Source: Hymenobacter sp. BT559
GTDB lineage: Bacteria > Bacteroidota > Bacteroidia > Cytophagales > Hymenobacteraceae
Direction: 5' to 3'
Length of the DNA: 64,000 nucleotides
Assembly: GCF_016427535.1 (NCBI RefSeq)
Contig: NZ_JAELXV010000013.1
Span: 1-64,000, forward strand
Notes under the pieces: generated by a model
The model's database searches: none
What the model saw: only the letters and a program-made list of their open reading frames with translations
What the model was told of the DNA's origin: nothing
Shown: one piece after another, positions 35,244-44,070 of the stretch
How the letters are laid out: each line of letters starts with the position of its first letter
Position numbering within the stretch: the stretch's first letter is position 1
Translations under genes and position numbers: made by a program

Positions 35244-36404
35244 CTACGCGCCTTCAGCTGCTTGGCTCTCCCCAGCTGGCGGCCCATCTACCCTTATCCA
35301 CGCATCTTCCAGTGGCTTCCAATGCTTCAGTATTGCCTCTTCAATCTGGGCCTGTAGTTCCGTAAGTTTGGTGCCAGTGAAGGGATAGCTACGGCCGATA
35401 AGCAGTGAGCTGCGCCCAAACCACGGCAACGGAGCTAACCTGGCCGCATCAGCCGCTGATTGGGCTTGCAGATAAGTCTGCCACCTTACTACCTGTTCTT
35501 TGGTTGCATCCGGTGCGTAGAGTGTGATAGCAAACCCTGGGTCTTTTGATAGATTAAGAATGTTGCCATAATATACCACGTACCGTAGTGGTGCCGACTG
35601 CGTCAGGCGCACGTCCACGCGGTCAGGAAAGCATACTTGCTCTGCGTAGCCCTCTCCAAACGCTGCCACTACTACCTTGCCCAGCGCTTGGCCAGTCAGC
35701 TCTCCTATCACGCGCTGTGCCTGGGCCAGCTGTGCCCGGTGCCGCTGCGCAAAATCAAAGGCCTTCATGAAATCTTCCTGCTGCTCGCTCATGCTAGTTA
35801 AGTAGTCCAAAAAGTGTAGTAATACCGGTAGGTAGCGGGCATTTATCCGGCTTAGCTGGGGCCCCAGCCGCTGCTGCACTGCCCGCACCAGCTCCGCGTG
35901 CGATACAAAAACCCATGGTGCGGCCGGCCATTCCCGCCGCACCCCCAGCACCACGCCTAGCTTTCGCGCCGGCTCCGGTATGCTGTCCCAGTAATTGGTC
36001 AGGTCATTAGCCAGCCAATGATTTACCTTGTTCTCAACCAATACTGCGTAGCTGCCTCCCTTCGGTATAGTCGCGCTTGGCCCGTCGTGCACCAGCAGGT
36101 CTATCCGTTGCTGATTCTTTACCCCGTACTCCCGCGCTACCCGCACCGGCCCATCCAGTGCCGGCCACTCCGCCACCCGCCCCGGCGCTTTAGTCGCCAC
36201 CACATTCAGCAGCGCCTGCAAAAACAGGGGGCCGAGCCCATGTACTTCTTCCGAATCAAAAAAGAAGGCATACACGTTGCTCAACGGCACTTCCTTCTCC
36301 TCAATCCCCGCGATACTGAAAAAGGTTGGCTGCCATTCATGCAAAGTCGGCCAGCGAGCCGTTTGCAGAAACTGTTCCAACGTAGGGGTAACCAATTCGT
36401 CCAT
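35244..36404 (-). CDS. PD-(D/E)XK nuclease family protein
   Basis: A 386-residue protein with a PD-(D/E)XK nuclease core of the PDDEXK_4 type: the Asp in QQRIDLLVHD (about residues 100-109) and ExK in YAVLVENKVNHW (about 124-135), followed by the helical region PARKLGVVLGV and WVFVSHAELV. The C-terminal 150 residues (from about 230) are of unknown fold and may sense a target. Stand-alone proteins of this type are common in defence islands. ATG at 36404 is chosen over a TTG at 36419. It lies opposite the early operon (stop-to-stop distance 4 bases), marking the left border of the defence cargo. Confidence 0.75.
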   Translation of the reverse strand: MDELVTPTLEQFLQTARWPTLHEWQPTFFSIAGIEEKEVPLSNVYAFFFDSEEVHGLGPLFLQALLNVVATKAPGRVAEWPALDGPVRVAREYGVKNQQRIDLLVHDGPSATIPKGGSYAVLVENKVNHWLANDLTNYWDSIPEPARKLGVVLGVRREWPAAPWVFVSHAELVRAVQQRLGPQLSRINARYLPVLLHFLDYLTSMSEQQEDFMKAFDFAQRHRAQLAQAQRVIGELTGQALGKVVVAAFGEGYAEQVCFPDRVDVRLTQSAPLRYVVYYGNILNLSKDPGFAITLYAPDATKEQVVRWQTYLQAQSAADAARLAPLPWFGRSSLLIGRSYPFTGTKLTELQAQIEEAILKHWKPLEDAWIRVDGPPAGESQAAEGA

Positions 36405-36518
36405 AAATGTATAGAGCAAAAATATCAGAGAGTGTGCGTCGTGTCGGCGTAAAGCGACAGCTCACTATGGCCACCAAGATAGATTGCCTAAGCTAGCTTA
36501 GCCGCCTCTTTTAGCCTC

Positions 36519-36833
36519 ATGCGTAAGCTGTCCTTACATCCTTCCCCCGATGCCACCAGCCAACTGCAGGTAGGTTTCGCGTATTGGGCCACCCTCACTG
36601 CCGCCCCGCTCCCCAATCCTGCCCATCAGCAGGTAGCCCTGCTCAACGCCCGTTTCGTGGTGGCCCTGGCTCAGCAGTACCAGCAGCAGGGCTGTAGCCA
36701 GCAGGAGCTGCTCGATGCTGCCTACCGTGCATTGGTTCACCAAATGCAAACAGCCTCGCCTGCCCAAGTAGAGCGCTTCTTAGCTCACGACGTGCGCCAG
36801 GCTATGCTGCTAGCGTTGGAGGCCAAGCCCTAG
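36519..36833 (+). CDS. Truncated sigma-70-like protein (regions 1.2-2 only)
   Basis: A 104-residue protein whose middle, ALLNARFVVALAQQYQQQGCSQQELLDAAYRALVHQM (about 41-77; key residues Asn, Arg-Phe-Val-Val, Gln-Tyr-Gln, Gly and Leu-Leu), follows region 2.1-2.2 of the housekeeping sigma factor (ANLRFVVSVAKQYQNQGL in Bacteroidota RpoD). The start MRKLSL also parallels the RpoD start MRQLKI, and the end VRQAMLLALE resembles region 2.3-2.4. The -10 and -35 recognition regions 3 and 4 are missing. It could bind core RNA polymerase without recognising promoters, or be an old domain fragment. Similarity was judged by eye. Confidence 0.5.
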   Translation: MRKLSLHPSPDATSQLQVGFAYWATLTAAPLPNPAHQQVALLNARFVVALAQQYQQQGCSQQELLDAAYRALVHQMQTASPAQVERFLAHDVRQAMLLALEAKP

Positions 36834-36840
36834 TGCCCAG

Positions 36841-36882
36841 CCCCGCCACCAAGGCGCTCGAGCTGGCAGTTGCCCGAAAGAC
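36841..36882 (+). repeat. Left imperfect direct repeat flanking the Septu pair
   Basis: ccccgccaccaaggcgct, followed after a short variable part by gcagttgccc, and then aaagacc. The same order of blocks recurs at 38993-39037 on the other side of the two Septu genes. Confidence 0.55.
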
Positions 36883-36967
36883 CCCGCCACCAGCCTCGGC
36901 TACTCTAGGTAGTGGTGCGTAGTTTCGCAGTCAACCCGCCTGCCCTCGTTTTTTGCCTTGCTGCCGC

Positions 36968-38212
36968 ATGATAAGCCGCCACGAATTTCCCTACCTGCAA
37001 TCCCTCGTCATCAACGATGCCTACGCCGTCAAGAACCTGACCGTGCCGGTGTTTCAGGAAGGCGAGGAGTTCAAGCATTTGATTCTGACGGGACGAAATG
37101 GTTCGGGGAAAACGACGGTATTACAAAGTTTATTTAAACACTTGCAGCATGATACTAAAAACGCTCAAACGACAAGTGAGTTTATTATTCATCGGCAACA
37201 ATGGATATCAAATCCGAATCACACAAAAGACCAAATTGATTATTGGCAACGTGAGATAGAACAAGTTGGCAACAGAATTAGACCTATTTTCAGGACTACT
37301 AAAGGATTATCAAACTTGGGTTTATTTAAGGTAGCTTCTGAAACTATTTTAGCCTATTTCAAAGCTAACCGCCATGTTCAAGTCAGAAATGTAGCGACCG
37401 TTACTCGAGAAGATGAGCTAGAGAAACAACTTTTAGAACCCCAATCCAACCAAACCCCCGCCGAATTCTTTAAGCAATACCTCGTCAATAAAAAGGTTTT
37501 CCAAGTCTTCGATGCTATGGACGGCAAAGCCGAAGGCGCGAAACAGCAGGAGTTATTCTTTAACAAGCTGGAAGAAACCCTTGCCAAAATCTTCGAAGAC
37601 CCCGACACCAAACTCGAATTCGTACGCGAAAACTTCGAGTTCTATATCAAGCTCTCCGACGGCCGTCGCTTCACATTCAATCAGCTTTCCGCTGGCTTTT
37701 CGGCCTTCCTCAGCATCCTCACCGAGTTGCTGATGCGTACCGACCTGCTGCGCAAGCAGGCCAACGACTACACCTACGACCCTTGCGGCTTCGTGCTGAT
37801 TGACGAGCCCGAAACCCATCTGCACCTGGAAATGCAGTACCAGATATTGCCGCTGCTAACCAGTCTGTTTCCCAATCTGCAATTCATTGTGGCTACCCAC
37901 TCGCCAGCGGTCGCGTCCAGCATCAAAAATGCCACGGTATTCGACTTGAGTACGGGTAAGGTCATGGGCGACCAGGCAGCAGGTAGTAGCTATTCGGAGT
38001 TGATGCAAACCCATTTTGGAGTAGAAAATGAATACTCCAACGTGGCTGATGCCATCATTAAGCGCATCAACGAGCTGGCCCATCTAGCTGACAAAGCCGA
38101 GGCCCGCCGGCAGCTACAAGCCTTACTAATAAGTGAAGGCCGGTATATGTCGCCGGCACTACGCCTGGAAGTAGAAGCGCAACTCATCGGCCTAGAAGAA
38201 GTCGAAGAATAA
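36968..38212 (+). CDS. ptuA: Septu ATPase PtuA
   Basis: A 414-residue SMC/ABC-like ATPase of the AAA_15/21 group. Walker A GRNGSGKTT (about residues 42-50), signature-like LSAGFSAF (about 237-244), Walker B with switch Glu in FVLIDEPETHLHLE (about 275-290), and H-loop FIVATHSPAVASS. A helical insertion lies between Walker A and the signature. The downstream gene is an HNH nuclease 9 bases away, which is the composition of the two-gene Septu antiphage system; no retron reverse transcriptase is present. The part encoding about residues 40-160 is AT-rich, the rest GC-rich. ATG at 36968 is preferred over upstream 36953. Confidence 0.85.
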   Translation: MISRHEFPYLQSLVINDAYAVKNLTVPVFQEGEEFKHLILTGRNGSGKTTVLQSLFKHLQHDTKNAQTTSEFIIHRQQWISNPNHTKDQIDYWQREIEQVGNRIRPIFRTTKGLSNLGLFKVASETILAYFKANRHVQVRNVATVTREDELEKQLLEPQSNQTPAEFFKQYLVNKKVFQVFDAMDGKAEGAKQQELFFNKLEETLAKIFEDPDTKLEFVRENFEFYIKLSDGRRFTFNQLSAGFSAFLSILTELLMRTDLLRKQANDYTYDPCGFVLIDEPETHLHLEMQYQILPLLTSLFPNLQFIVATHSPAVASSIKNATVFDLSTGKVMGDQAAGSSYSELMQTHFGVENEYSNVADAIIKRINELAHLADKAEARRQLQALLISEGRYMSPALRLEVEAQLIGLEEVEE

Positions 38213-38221
38213 GCTGCTCTG

Positions 38222-38962
38222 ATGATACGCCTCACCCGTCCTGCCGCAGCGCCGGCCGCCCTGTCCGTGCCCGCCGTACAGCGCTACCTTACTGCTTACG
38301 CCAACTACCAGGCCGACTCAACTGCTACTATCGCCCCAGACCGCCCCAGCGGATATCGGAGCTCCGACCTACTCACGGCGTTTGATGACCATTTCCATGC
38401 GAAATGCTACCTCACGGAGCAGAAGTTTGCCAGCTCGTGGGAAATGGATGTAGACCATTTTGTGCCGTTCGCCGACGACCCCAGCCGGGTTTTCGATTGG
38501 AATAACCTACTGCCTATCGCGCACAAAGCCAACCTGCTGCGCGACAAGCGCCTTCCTGCTGGCGGCCTGCTTGACCCCTGTAATGCCACCGATGATGTAG
38601 AAGGCGAGATTATCTACACACTGGCGGACTTAGGCCGGGAGCCGGGCTTCAAAGCCAAGGACCCCGCCAATCAAAAAGCCGTCAATACGGCCGCTCTGCT
38701 CGATAAAGTGCACAATGGTACCGGTAGCGCCACCGGGGAAGCTAGTACCCGCGAGGTCCGCTTCCTTATCGAGAAGCGCTACAAGGAGCTACTGCTGGCC
38801 TGGGGCACCTATAAGAACGCCTTGCTTGAGAACGACCCGCAAGATATTGCCCAAGCCGAAGCTGAATTACGGGTGCTGCTGTCGCGCAAGGCTTCCTTCA
38901 CTATGCTCATGCGCTCATTGCCCTTCGTGCGCAAAACCATCCCGGCACACCTGCTCGATTAA
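38222..38962 (+). CDS. ptuB: Septu HNH endonuclease PtuB
   Basis: A 246-residue nuclease. The HNH core is WEMDVDHFVPFADDPSRVFDWNNLLPIAHKANLLRDKRLP (about 77-117; key residues Asp-His-Phe, Asn-Asn-Leu and the final Asn/Lys), preceded by FHAKCYLTEQKF (single Cys rather than the CxxC pair often seen). The C-terminal half is helical (FLIEKRYKELLLAWGTYKNALL). In Septu, PtuA assembles with PtuB and the complex degrades or nicks phage DNA after infection. It follows ptuA by 9 bases in one operon. Confidence 0.83.
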   Translation: MIRLTRPAAAPAALSVPAVQRYLTAYANYQADSTATIAPDRPSGYRSSDLLTAFDDHFHAKCYLTEQKFASSWEMDVDHFVPFADDPSRVFDWNNLLPIAHKANLLRDKRLPAGGLLDPCNATDDVEGEIIYTLADLGREPGFKAKDPANQKAVNTAALLDKVHNGTGSATGEASTREVRFLIEKRYKELLLAWGTYKNALLENDPQDIAQAEAELRVLLSRKASFTMLMRSLPFVRKTIPAHLLD

Positions 38963-38992
38963 TAGATTTTTCATGCTCCGCCACTCGGGCTA

Positions 38993-39037
38993 CCCCCGCC
39001 ACTAAGGCGCTAGGTAAGCCAGCAGTTGCCCACAAGG
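38993..39037 (+). repeat. Right imperfect direct repeat flanking the Septu pair
   Basis: cccccgccactaaggcgct, followed after a short variable part by gcagttgccc and then caaggcc, in the same block order as at 36841-36882. The pair brackets ptuA-ptuB and may mark a module border. Confidence 0.55.
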
Positions 39038-39123
39038 CCACAACCCGACCCAAAAAGCAATCATAACCTGATTCGCATCTTAGTCCGGCAAGTCAGCTTT
39101 ACTACTGAATCATAACTCAACGC

Positions 39124-40098
39124 ATGGCCAAAAAATATCAGGTTTTCATTAGCTCTACCTTCGACGACCTCAAAGAGCACCGCGACGCAGTAGTTAAGGC
39201 CGTGTTGCAGCTCGGCCACCTGCCGGTAGGCATGGAGATGTTTAACGCCGGCGACCAGACCCAGTGGGAAACCATCAAAAGCTATATCGACAGCTCCGAC
39301 TACTACCTCGTAATCTTGGCGCATCGCTACGGCTCGAAAGACCCCGCTAGCGGCCTCAGCTACACCGAAAAGGAGTATGATTACGCTGGGGAGAAGGGCG
39401 TACCACGCCTAGGGTTTGTAATTGATAAAACTGCGACGTGGCCGGCGGATAAGGTAGAAGCTAAGGCTAAAAAGAAGCTGGATGACTTTAAGCGAAAAGT
39501 TGGTAGTGCCCGTGTCATCAAGTTTTGGGATACAGTTGACAAGCTAGCTTACCATGTATCCCTTTCGCTAGGCAATGAAATCACAATTAATCCACGTGTT
39601 GGTTGGGTGCGAGCTACGGAGGCAGCTAGCCCACAGGTGGCGGAAGAACTAGCACGGTTGAGTAAGGAGAATATGCAGTTGCAAATTCAACTTACTAAAG
39701 TTGGACACGATAATCCTATTCGGAGTTTAGAAGCTCTTATTAATATTAACGCTATTAGAGTGAGTTTTGATATTGAGGATGAGTTGACTTTAAGAGATAT
39801 ATTCGAAATGTCCTGCGATTTATCCCCTGATACAACGGCTTTTGGAATAGCTAATAAAGTGCAACTCGAATACAGCCTCAATGATGACCAATGGTATGAA
39901 TTTCTTGATGATGCAAATGAGGCACTTGAGGAATTGCAACGATTAGGGCTTGTGAAAAACTTAGATTATGTTTTAAAGCAGAAGTTTTCTAAAGAAGGTA
40001 ATTCAATGCATCAAGTGAAACAATGGGAGATAACTGAAAAGGGAACTCAGCTTTATGCGTTAATAAAATATACCAAACGAGTAAATAAAGAGAATTAA
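39124..40098 (+). CDS. DUF4062-domain protein
   Basis: A 324-residue protein. The N-terminal DUF4062 domain (about 1-85: YQVFISSTFDDLKEHRDAVVKAV, DYYLVILAHRYGS) has a TIR-like nucleotide-binding fold; the conserved opening VFISSTF is unmistakable. A middle helical part holds SPQVAEELARLSKENMQLQIQL (coiled coil, about 168-190), and the C-terminus (about 235-320) looks like a winged helix (VKQWEITEKGTQLY). It ends 12 bases before a type IIG restriction-modification gene on the same strand, so the two are very likely one operon. DUF4062 proteins are often found in defence loci; whether this one is an effector or regulator is not known. Its second half is AT-rich. Confidence 0.8.
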   Translation: MAKKYQVFISSTFDDLKEHRDAVVKAVLQLGHLPVGMEMFNAGDQTQWETIKSYIDSSDYYLVILAHRYGSKDPASGLSYTEKEYDYAGEKGVPRLGFVIDKTATWPADKVEAKAKKKLDDFKRKVGSARVIKFWDTVDKLAYHVSLSLGNEITINPRVGWVRATEAASPQVAEELARLSKENMQLQIQLTKVGHDNPIRSLEALININAIRVSFDIEDELTLRDIFEMSCDLSPDTTAFGIANKVQLEYSLNDDQWYEFLDDANEALEELQRLGLVKNLDYVLKQKFSKEGNSMHQVKQWEITEKGTQLYALIKYTKRVNKEN

Positions 40099-40110
40099 AG
40101 ATTGTCTTCC

Positions 40111-43100
40111 ATGCTCCCCCTTTTCCCCACCGACGCCCCCCTTCCTGCCCCGCTCACCGCCTACGACCCCGCCCTTGCCCTGCCCGACTTTGCCGACCGC
40201 GTGGCCCGGCTGCGCAGCTGGCAGCAGCGCATTGCCTCGGGTTACGTAGGTAGCACCAAAGAGGAAGTACTGAAATCAGAATTTTTGACGCTAATATTTG
40301 GCCAAGTGCTAGGCTACGAAGACCAGCGGCATGATTACCGTCAATTGGTGTTGGAAAAGAAAACCAACGTCGACGGTACCAAGCCCGATGGCGCCCTTGG
40401 CGACTTTGCGGCCGATGGCAAAGGAGCCTTATCAGGCCCCGTACGCGTGGTAGTAGAGCTAAAAAATGCCCGCACGCTGCTAGATGCCAAGCAGAAGCTT
40501 GGGGCCAAAGGCCGCGCCGAAACCCCCGTCGAGCAAGCATTCAGCTATCCATCCAAGATGGGCGCTAGCTGCCGCTGGGTGGTAGTCAGCAACTTCATCG
40601 AACTGCGCCTCTACGCTGCCAATGACCAGACCCGCGCCGAAGTATTTCTCCTCGATACCCTGCCCGACCAGCCCTCGCTGCTCCAACGCTTCTTTACTCT
40701 ACTGGCCGCGGGGCAAGTTCTACCACTGCCTACCCAGGCCGACGCGCCTCTCGACTTGGCTCTACGCCATCGCCAAGAACAAGAAGCTCGTATCAGCAAG
40801 GATTTTTATAAGGACTACCGTAAGGCTCGCCGCAATTTACTTGACCACCTAATCGAGCAAAATCCCGCCGTACCCCCGCTTGCCCTGCTGCAGTATACTC
40901 AAAAGCTGCTCGACCGCGTCATCTTCATTTGCTTCTGTGAAGACAAACGCATTATACCTGAACAAACTTTTAAACATCTTCTTGAAGTTGTCGAAGCAAA
41001 CGTTTTTGACCGGGCCGACGATAGCATATACCGGAGTGTACGTGGCCTTTTCAACTTTATTGACAAAGGCAATGAAAAAGCTAAAATCAACCGTTTCAAC
41101 GGGGGGCTTTTTGCAGCGGACTCGGCTCTTGACCTTCTTGTTATAAAAGATGGAGCCATGAAGCCGATAGTTGAACTTGGAGGCTATGATTTTGCCTCTG
41201 AACTCAACGTCAATATTCTCGGGCACATTTTCGAGCAGAGCCTTGCCGACTTAGAAGCTGAGCGCGCCCGCCTGTTAGGTGAGGCTCCACCTGATACCAA
41301 GAAGGGTAAGCAAAAGCAAGACGGTATTTTCTACACCCCCGACTACATCACCCGTTACATTGTGAGCCAAGCAGTAGGCGGCTGGCTGCGCGAGCGTCGT
41401 GAGGAGTCAGGGCTTGACACTCTGCCTGAACTTACCGAGGCTGACCTCGCTAGTGTTAGAGTTCGGCAAATAGGTTCGGGTTTGCTCACGCCTACTACCC
41501 GAGTACAGCAGCATATTACAGCATGGGAAACCTATGGCCACCGCCTGCGCAACATCCGGGTGCTCGACCCTGCTTGTGGGTCAGGTGCGTTTCTCAATGA
41601 AGCTTTTGGATACTTGCTACGCGAGGGCCAAGTAGTAAATGACACCCTAGCAAAGTTAAAAGCAAACCAACGTGACGCATTCTTAGACCTCGACCGCCAC
41701 ATCCTAAGCCACAACCTTTACGGAGTCGACCTCAATCACGAATCTGTTCAGATTACTCGTCTCAGCCTCTGGCTCCAGACTGCTAATCCCGGCCGTCCGC
41801 TCACGTCTCTCGACCACAGCATCCGTGTGGGCAATTCCCTCATCGCTGACCCCGCTGTAGCTGGTGACCTTGCATTTGACTGGCAAGCTGCCTTTCCCGA
41901 AGTTTTTACTAATGGTGGCTTTGATGTGGTGATAGGTAATCCGCCATATGTTCAGTCACATTCATTAGATGAGCTGACAAAAGAATATATTTATAAAAAT
42001 TATACAACTGCAGAATATCAGATTAATACCTATGCAATTTTCCTGGAGCTTAGTAAGAACCTAGCTAATACCCAATCTCATTATGGGTTTATCATTCCTA
42101 ACTACTGGATTTCTACTAAGTTTGACAGTAGACTGAGAAAGCTTCTAATGATTGAAAATAACCTAAACGAAATAATTAATACATATCAGGTGTTTAATTC
42201 TGCAAAGGTAGATACAGTTGTAATATCAGGTACTTATACTGAAAGCTCTATTTTCCCGAAGAAAACAACTGTAAAATCTATCAGTGACAAAATTAGGTCT
42301 ATCAAAAGTAGGCTTTTAGCAATTGAACATAAAAATTGGCAATCAGTCACTGACTTTTATTTTTTGAATTCTGATGATGACCCTACGGTAAATCTAAAGC
42401 CTAAATTTGTTTTAAGTGGAGTTAATAGTGTGGGAGATTTATTTACCCTAAAAAAGGGAATGCAACCATATGAATTAGGGAAAGGCACGCCTCCTCAAAA
42501 TAAAGAGATGATGATTAGGCAAGTGTATGATGCACCATGTAAGATTGATGAAACATACAAGCCATTATTGAGAGCGAGAAATATTAAGAGGTATTTATTG
42601 GATTGGACTGGAGATTGGATTAAGTATGGTATAAACTTAGCTGCTCCTAGGTCTGAATCTATATTTAAAGGTGAGCGAATATTATTTAGAAGAATAATAT
42701 CAACCCCAAAAATTGAAGGTTTATTTTTGGATGGTGATTACATTAATAATACCGATGTAATTGTTATGATACCCAAAAATGAATCAGTGCAGACGAAGGC
42801 TATTTCAGCAATTATAATGTCAAGTCTATGTGCGTCAATCCTAAAAAAAGAGAATATTAATCTTAGCCGGACTGCATTTCCTAAAATAAATGTGGGAACT
42901 ATTGAAAAATTTCCCTTACCATCACTAAGTGCAACAAATGTTGTTGAACTTGAGCAAGGAGTAGATGCTCTTTTGGCCGGGTACCGCGCCATACATGCCG
43001 CCGATGTAGACTTTGCCGCCCTGCTCCGCGCCGAGTTGGGTTTGACCAGCCCTCTCAGCGGCAAGCTGGCGCTTACCAAGGAGTGGAGGCCTTGGAGTAC

Positions 43101-43314
43101 AGCCCTTCAAAAGAGCATCGGCCGCGACCTCAACCTGAAAGAGAAAGGGGAGTGGCTCAAGCACCACACGGCCCATCAGCAGGCGCAGGCCGCTGCCCGC
43201 CAGCACTTGGCCCAACTCGATAAAGACTTGGACAAACTGGTGTATGACCTCTACCAGCTTACCCCGGCCGAGATTGCCCTGGTAGAAGGCACTTCTGCCG
43301 AGCTAGTAAGCTAG
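40111..43314 (+). CDS. Type IIG-like restriction-modification enzyme (fused nuclease and N6-adenine methyltransferase)
   Basis: A 1067-residue fusion protein. The N-terminal nuclease-type domain has a PD-(D/E)XK pattern: Asp in KPDGALGDF (about residue 93) and VVVELKNAR (about 113-121). A helical connector (to about 400) holds FYTPDYITRYIV. The methyltransferase domain has motif I VLDPACGSGAFLNEAF (about 484) and catalytic motif IV VIGNPPYVQS (about 607-616), typical of Eco57I/BpuSI-like enzymes. A target-recognition domain (about 640-950) and a helical C-terminus follow. The target-recognition part is sharply AT-rich (about 41950-42960) between GC-rich flanks, suggesting replacement by recombination. 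ATG 40111 is chosen over a TTG at 40102. There is no separate specificity subunit. Confidence 0.85.
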   Translation: MLPLFPTDAPLPAPLTAYDPALALPDFADRVARLRSWQQRIASGYVGSTKEEVLKSEFLTLIFGQVLGYEDQRHDYRQLVLEKKTNVDGTKPDGALGDFAADGKGALSGPVRVVVELKNARTLLDAKQKLGAKGRAETPVEQAFSYPSKMGASCRWVVVSNFIELRLYAANDQTRAEVFLLDTLPDQPSLLQRFFTLLAAGQVLPLPTQADAPLDLALRHRQEQEARISKDFYKDYRKARRNLLDHLIEQNPAVPPLALLQYTQKLLDRVIFICFCEDKRIIPEQTFKHLLEVVEANVFDRADDSIYRSVRGLFNFIDKGNEKAKINRFNGGLFAADSALDLLVIKDGAMKPIVELGGYDFASELNVNILGHIFEQSLADLEAERARLLGEAPPDTKKGKQKQDGIFYTPDYITRYIVSQAVGGWLRERREESGLDTLPELTEADLASVRVRQIGSGLLTPTTRVQQHITAWETYGHRLRNIRVLDPACGSGAFLNEAFGYLLREGQVVNDTLAKLKANQRDAFLDLDRHILSHNLYGVDLNHESVQITRLSLWLQTANPGRPLTSLDHSIRVGNSLIADPAVAGDLAFDWQAAFPEVFTNGGFDVVIGNPPYVQSHSLDELTKEYIYKNYTTAEYQINTYAIFLELSKNLANTQSHYGFIIPNYWISTKFDSRLRKLLMIENNLNEIINTYQVFNSAKVDTVVISGTYTESSIFPKKTTVKSISDKIRSIKSRLLAIEHKNWQSVTDFYFLNSDDDPTVNLKPKFVLSGVNSVGDLFTLKKGMQPYELGKGTPPQNKEMMIRQVYDAPCKIDETYKPLLRARNIKRYLLDWTGDWIKYGINLAAPRSESIFKGERILFRRIISTPKIEGLFLDGDYINNTDVIVMIPKNESVQTKAISAIIMSSLCASILKKENINLSRTAFPKINVGTIEKFPLPSLSATNVVELEQGVDALLAGYRAIHAADVDFAALLRAELGLTSPLSGKLALTKEWRPWSTALQKSIGRDLNLKEKGEWLKHHTAHQQAQAAARQHLAQLDKDLDKLVYDLYQLTPAEIALVEGTSAELVS

Positions 43315-43351
43315 ATTGCTTCAACCTATAGCTGCCTGTTGCGCTGCTTTC

Positions 43352-43699
43352 ATGTATCAAAACAAACGCATCCGCTACGAGGGCCACGAATATGAGATAT
43401 TCTGGACCAGTCAGCACGCCCTCCACGTCTGCGCTAATTTCAACCGCAACAAGCTGCACGACATCCACCACGAAGACATCGCGCAGCTACTAGAATACTA
43501 CGATGCCGTAGTGCCCAACTTCAACGACCGCTACACCTTTCTGAACTGGCAAAACCAACGCGGCTGTGTCTATGAGATTCACGTATATTTGGTAAAGGGC
43601 GGCCGGAACCGCCCCGGCCGTTGCGTAGTTCTTACCGGGTACCGTAGCAACAAGCAGCAGTATCTAGCCCTCGCCGCCCAAGCCCAGCAAAAGCCATGA
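43352..43699 (+). CDS. Small hypothetical protein
   Basis: A 115-residue protein starting MYQNKRIRYEGHEYEIFW. The middle is rich in aromatic and charged residues (HDIHHEDIAQLLEYYDAVV, NDRYTFLNWQNQRG). No family recognised. It lies 37 bases after the restriction-modification gene and its stop overlaps the next start by four bases, so it is co-transcribed with at least the following gene. ATG 43352 is preferred because the 12 codons upstream run into the preceding spacer. Confidence 0.55.
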   Translation: MYQNKRIRYEGHEYEIFWTSQHALHVCANFNRNKLHDIHHEDIAQLLEYYDAVVPNFNDRYTFLNWQNQRGCVYEIHVYLVKGGRNRPGRCVVLTGYRSNKQQYLALAAQAQQKP

Positions 43700-44016
43700 A
43701 TAAGCCCGATATTCCTCCGATGCTGCCCGGCTCACTTTCCACGCAGCCGCAGCCGGCTACTTCCCCCAGCGCCTTGGTCCGGCAGGTTGGACCGGTAGAT
43801 AGCGTAGGGGGGCAGCCGGTTATTCTACCCACACGCCCGGCCCCACTCACCAAGGCCGCCGAATACGTAGACCCTTACCTATTCGATACCGGCTATTACG
43901 CCAGCCGCGCCGAATACGAAGAGCTTTCCCGCACGGCCGCCCCCCGCATCCAGCTCCGGGCCGACGTAGAAAATGCCCCAGCTAATAAAAGGGGGCGCCG
44001 CCCCGCTCAACAATAA
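43696..44016 (+). CDS. Small Pro-rich hypothetical protein
   Basis: A 106-residue Pro/Ala-rich, probably disordered protein (MLPGSLSTQPQPATSPSALV) with a more structured middle (AAEYVDPYLFDTGYYASRAEYEELSR, about 53-78) and a basic tail (KRGRRPAQQ). Coupled to the preceding gene by an ATGA overlap. A strong bidirectional terminator follows. Function unknown. Confidence 0.5.
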   Translation: MNKPDIPPMLPGSLSTQPQPATSPSALVRQVGPVDSVGGQPVILPTRPAPLTKAAEYVDPYLFDTGYYASRAEYEELSRTAAPRIQLRADVENAPANKRGRRPAQQ

Positions 44017-44020
44017 ATAC

Positions 44021-44054
44021 CAAAGCCCCCGTTGCCTGCGCAACGGGGGCTTTG
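44021..44054. terminator. Bidirectional terminator
   Basis: Perfect 14-base arms caaagcccccgttg (44021-44034) and caacgggggctttg (44041-44054), placed between convergent genes. Confidence 0.88.
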
Positions 44055-44070
44055 TCGTTATGAGTGTATT

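Noticed and set aside
36968..38962. Retron built on the PtuAB-like genes
   Set aside because: No reverse transcriptase frame and no msr/msd-like repeat structure is visible nearby; the pair fits stand-alone Septu.
40111..43314. BREX PglX or a type I HsdM subunit
   Set aside because: None of the other BREX or HsdS/HsdR genes are present and the protein carries its own N-terminal nuclease-type motif, fitting type IIG.
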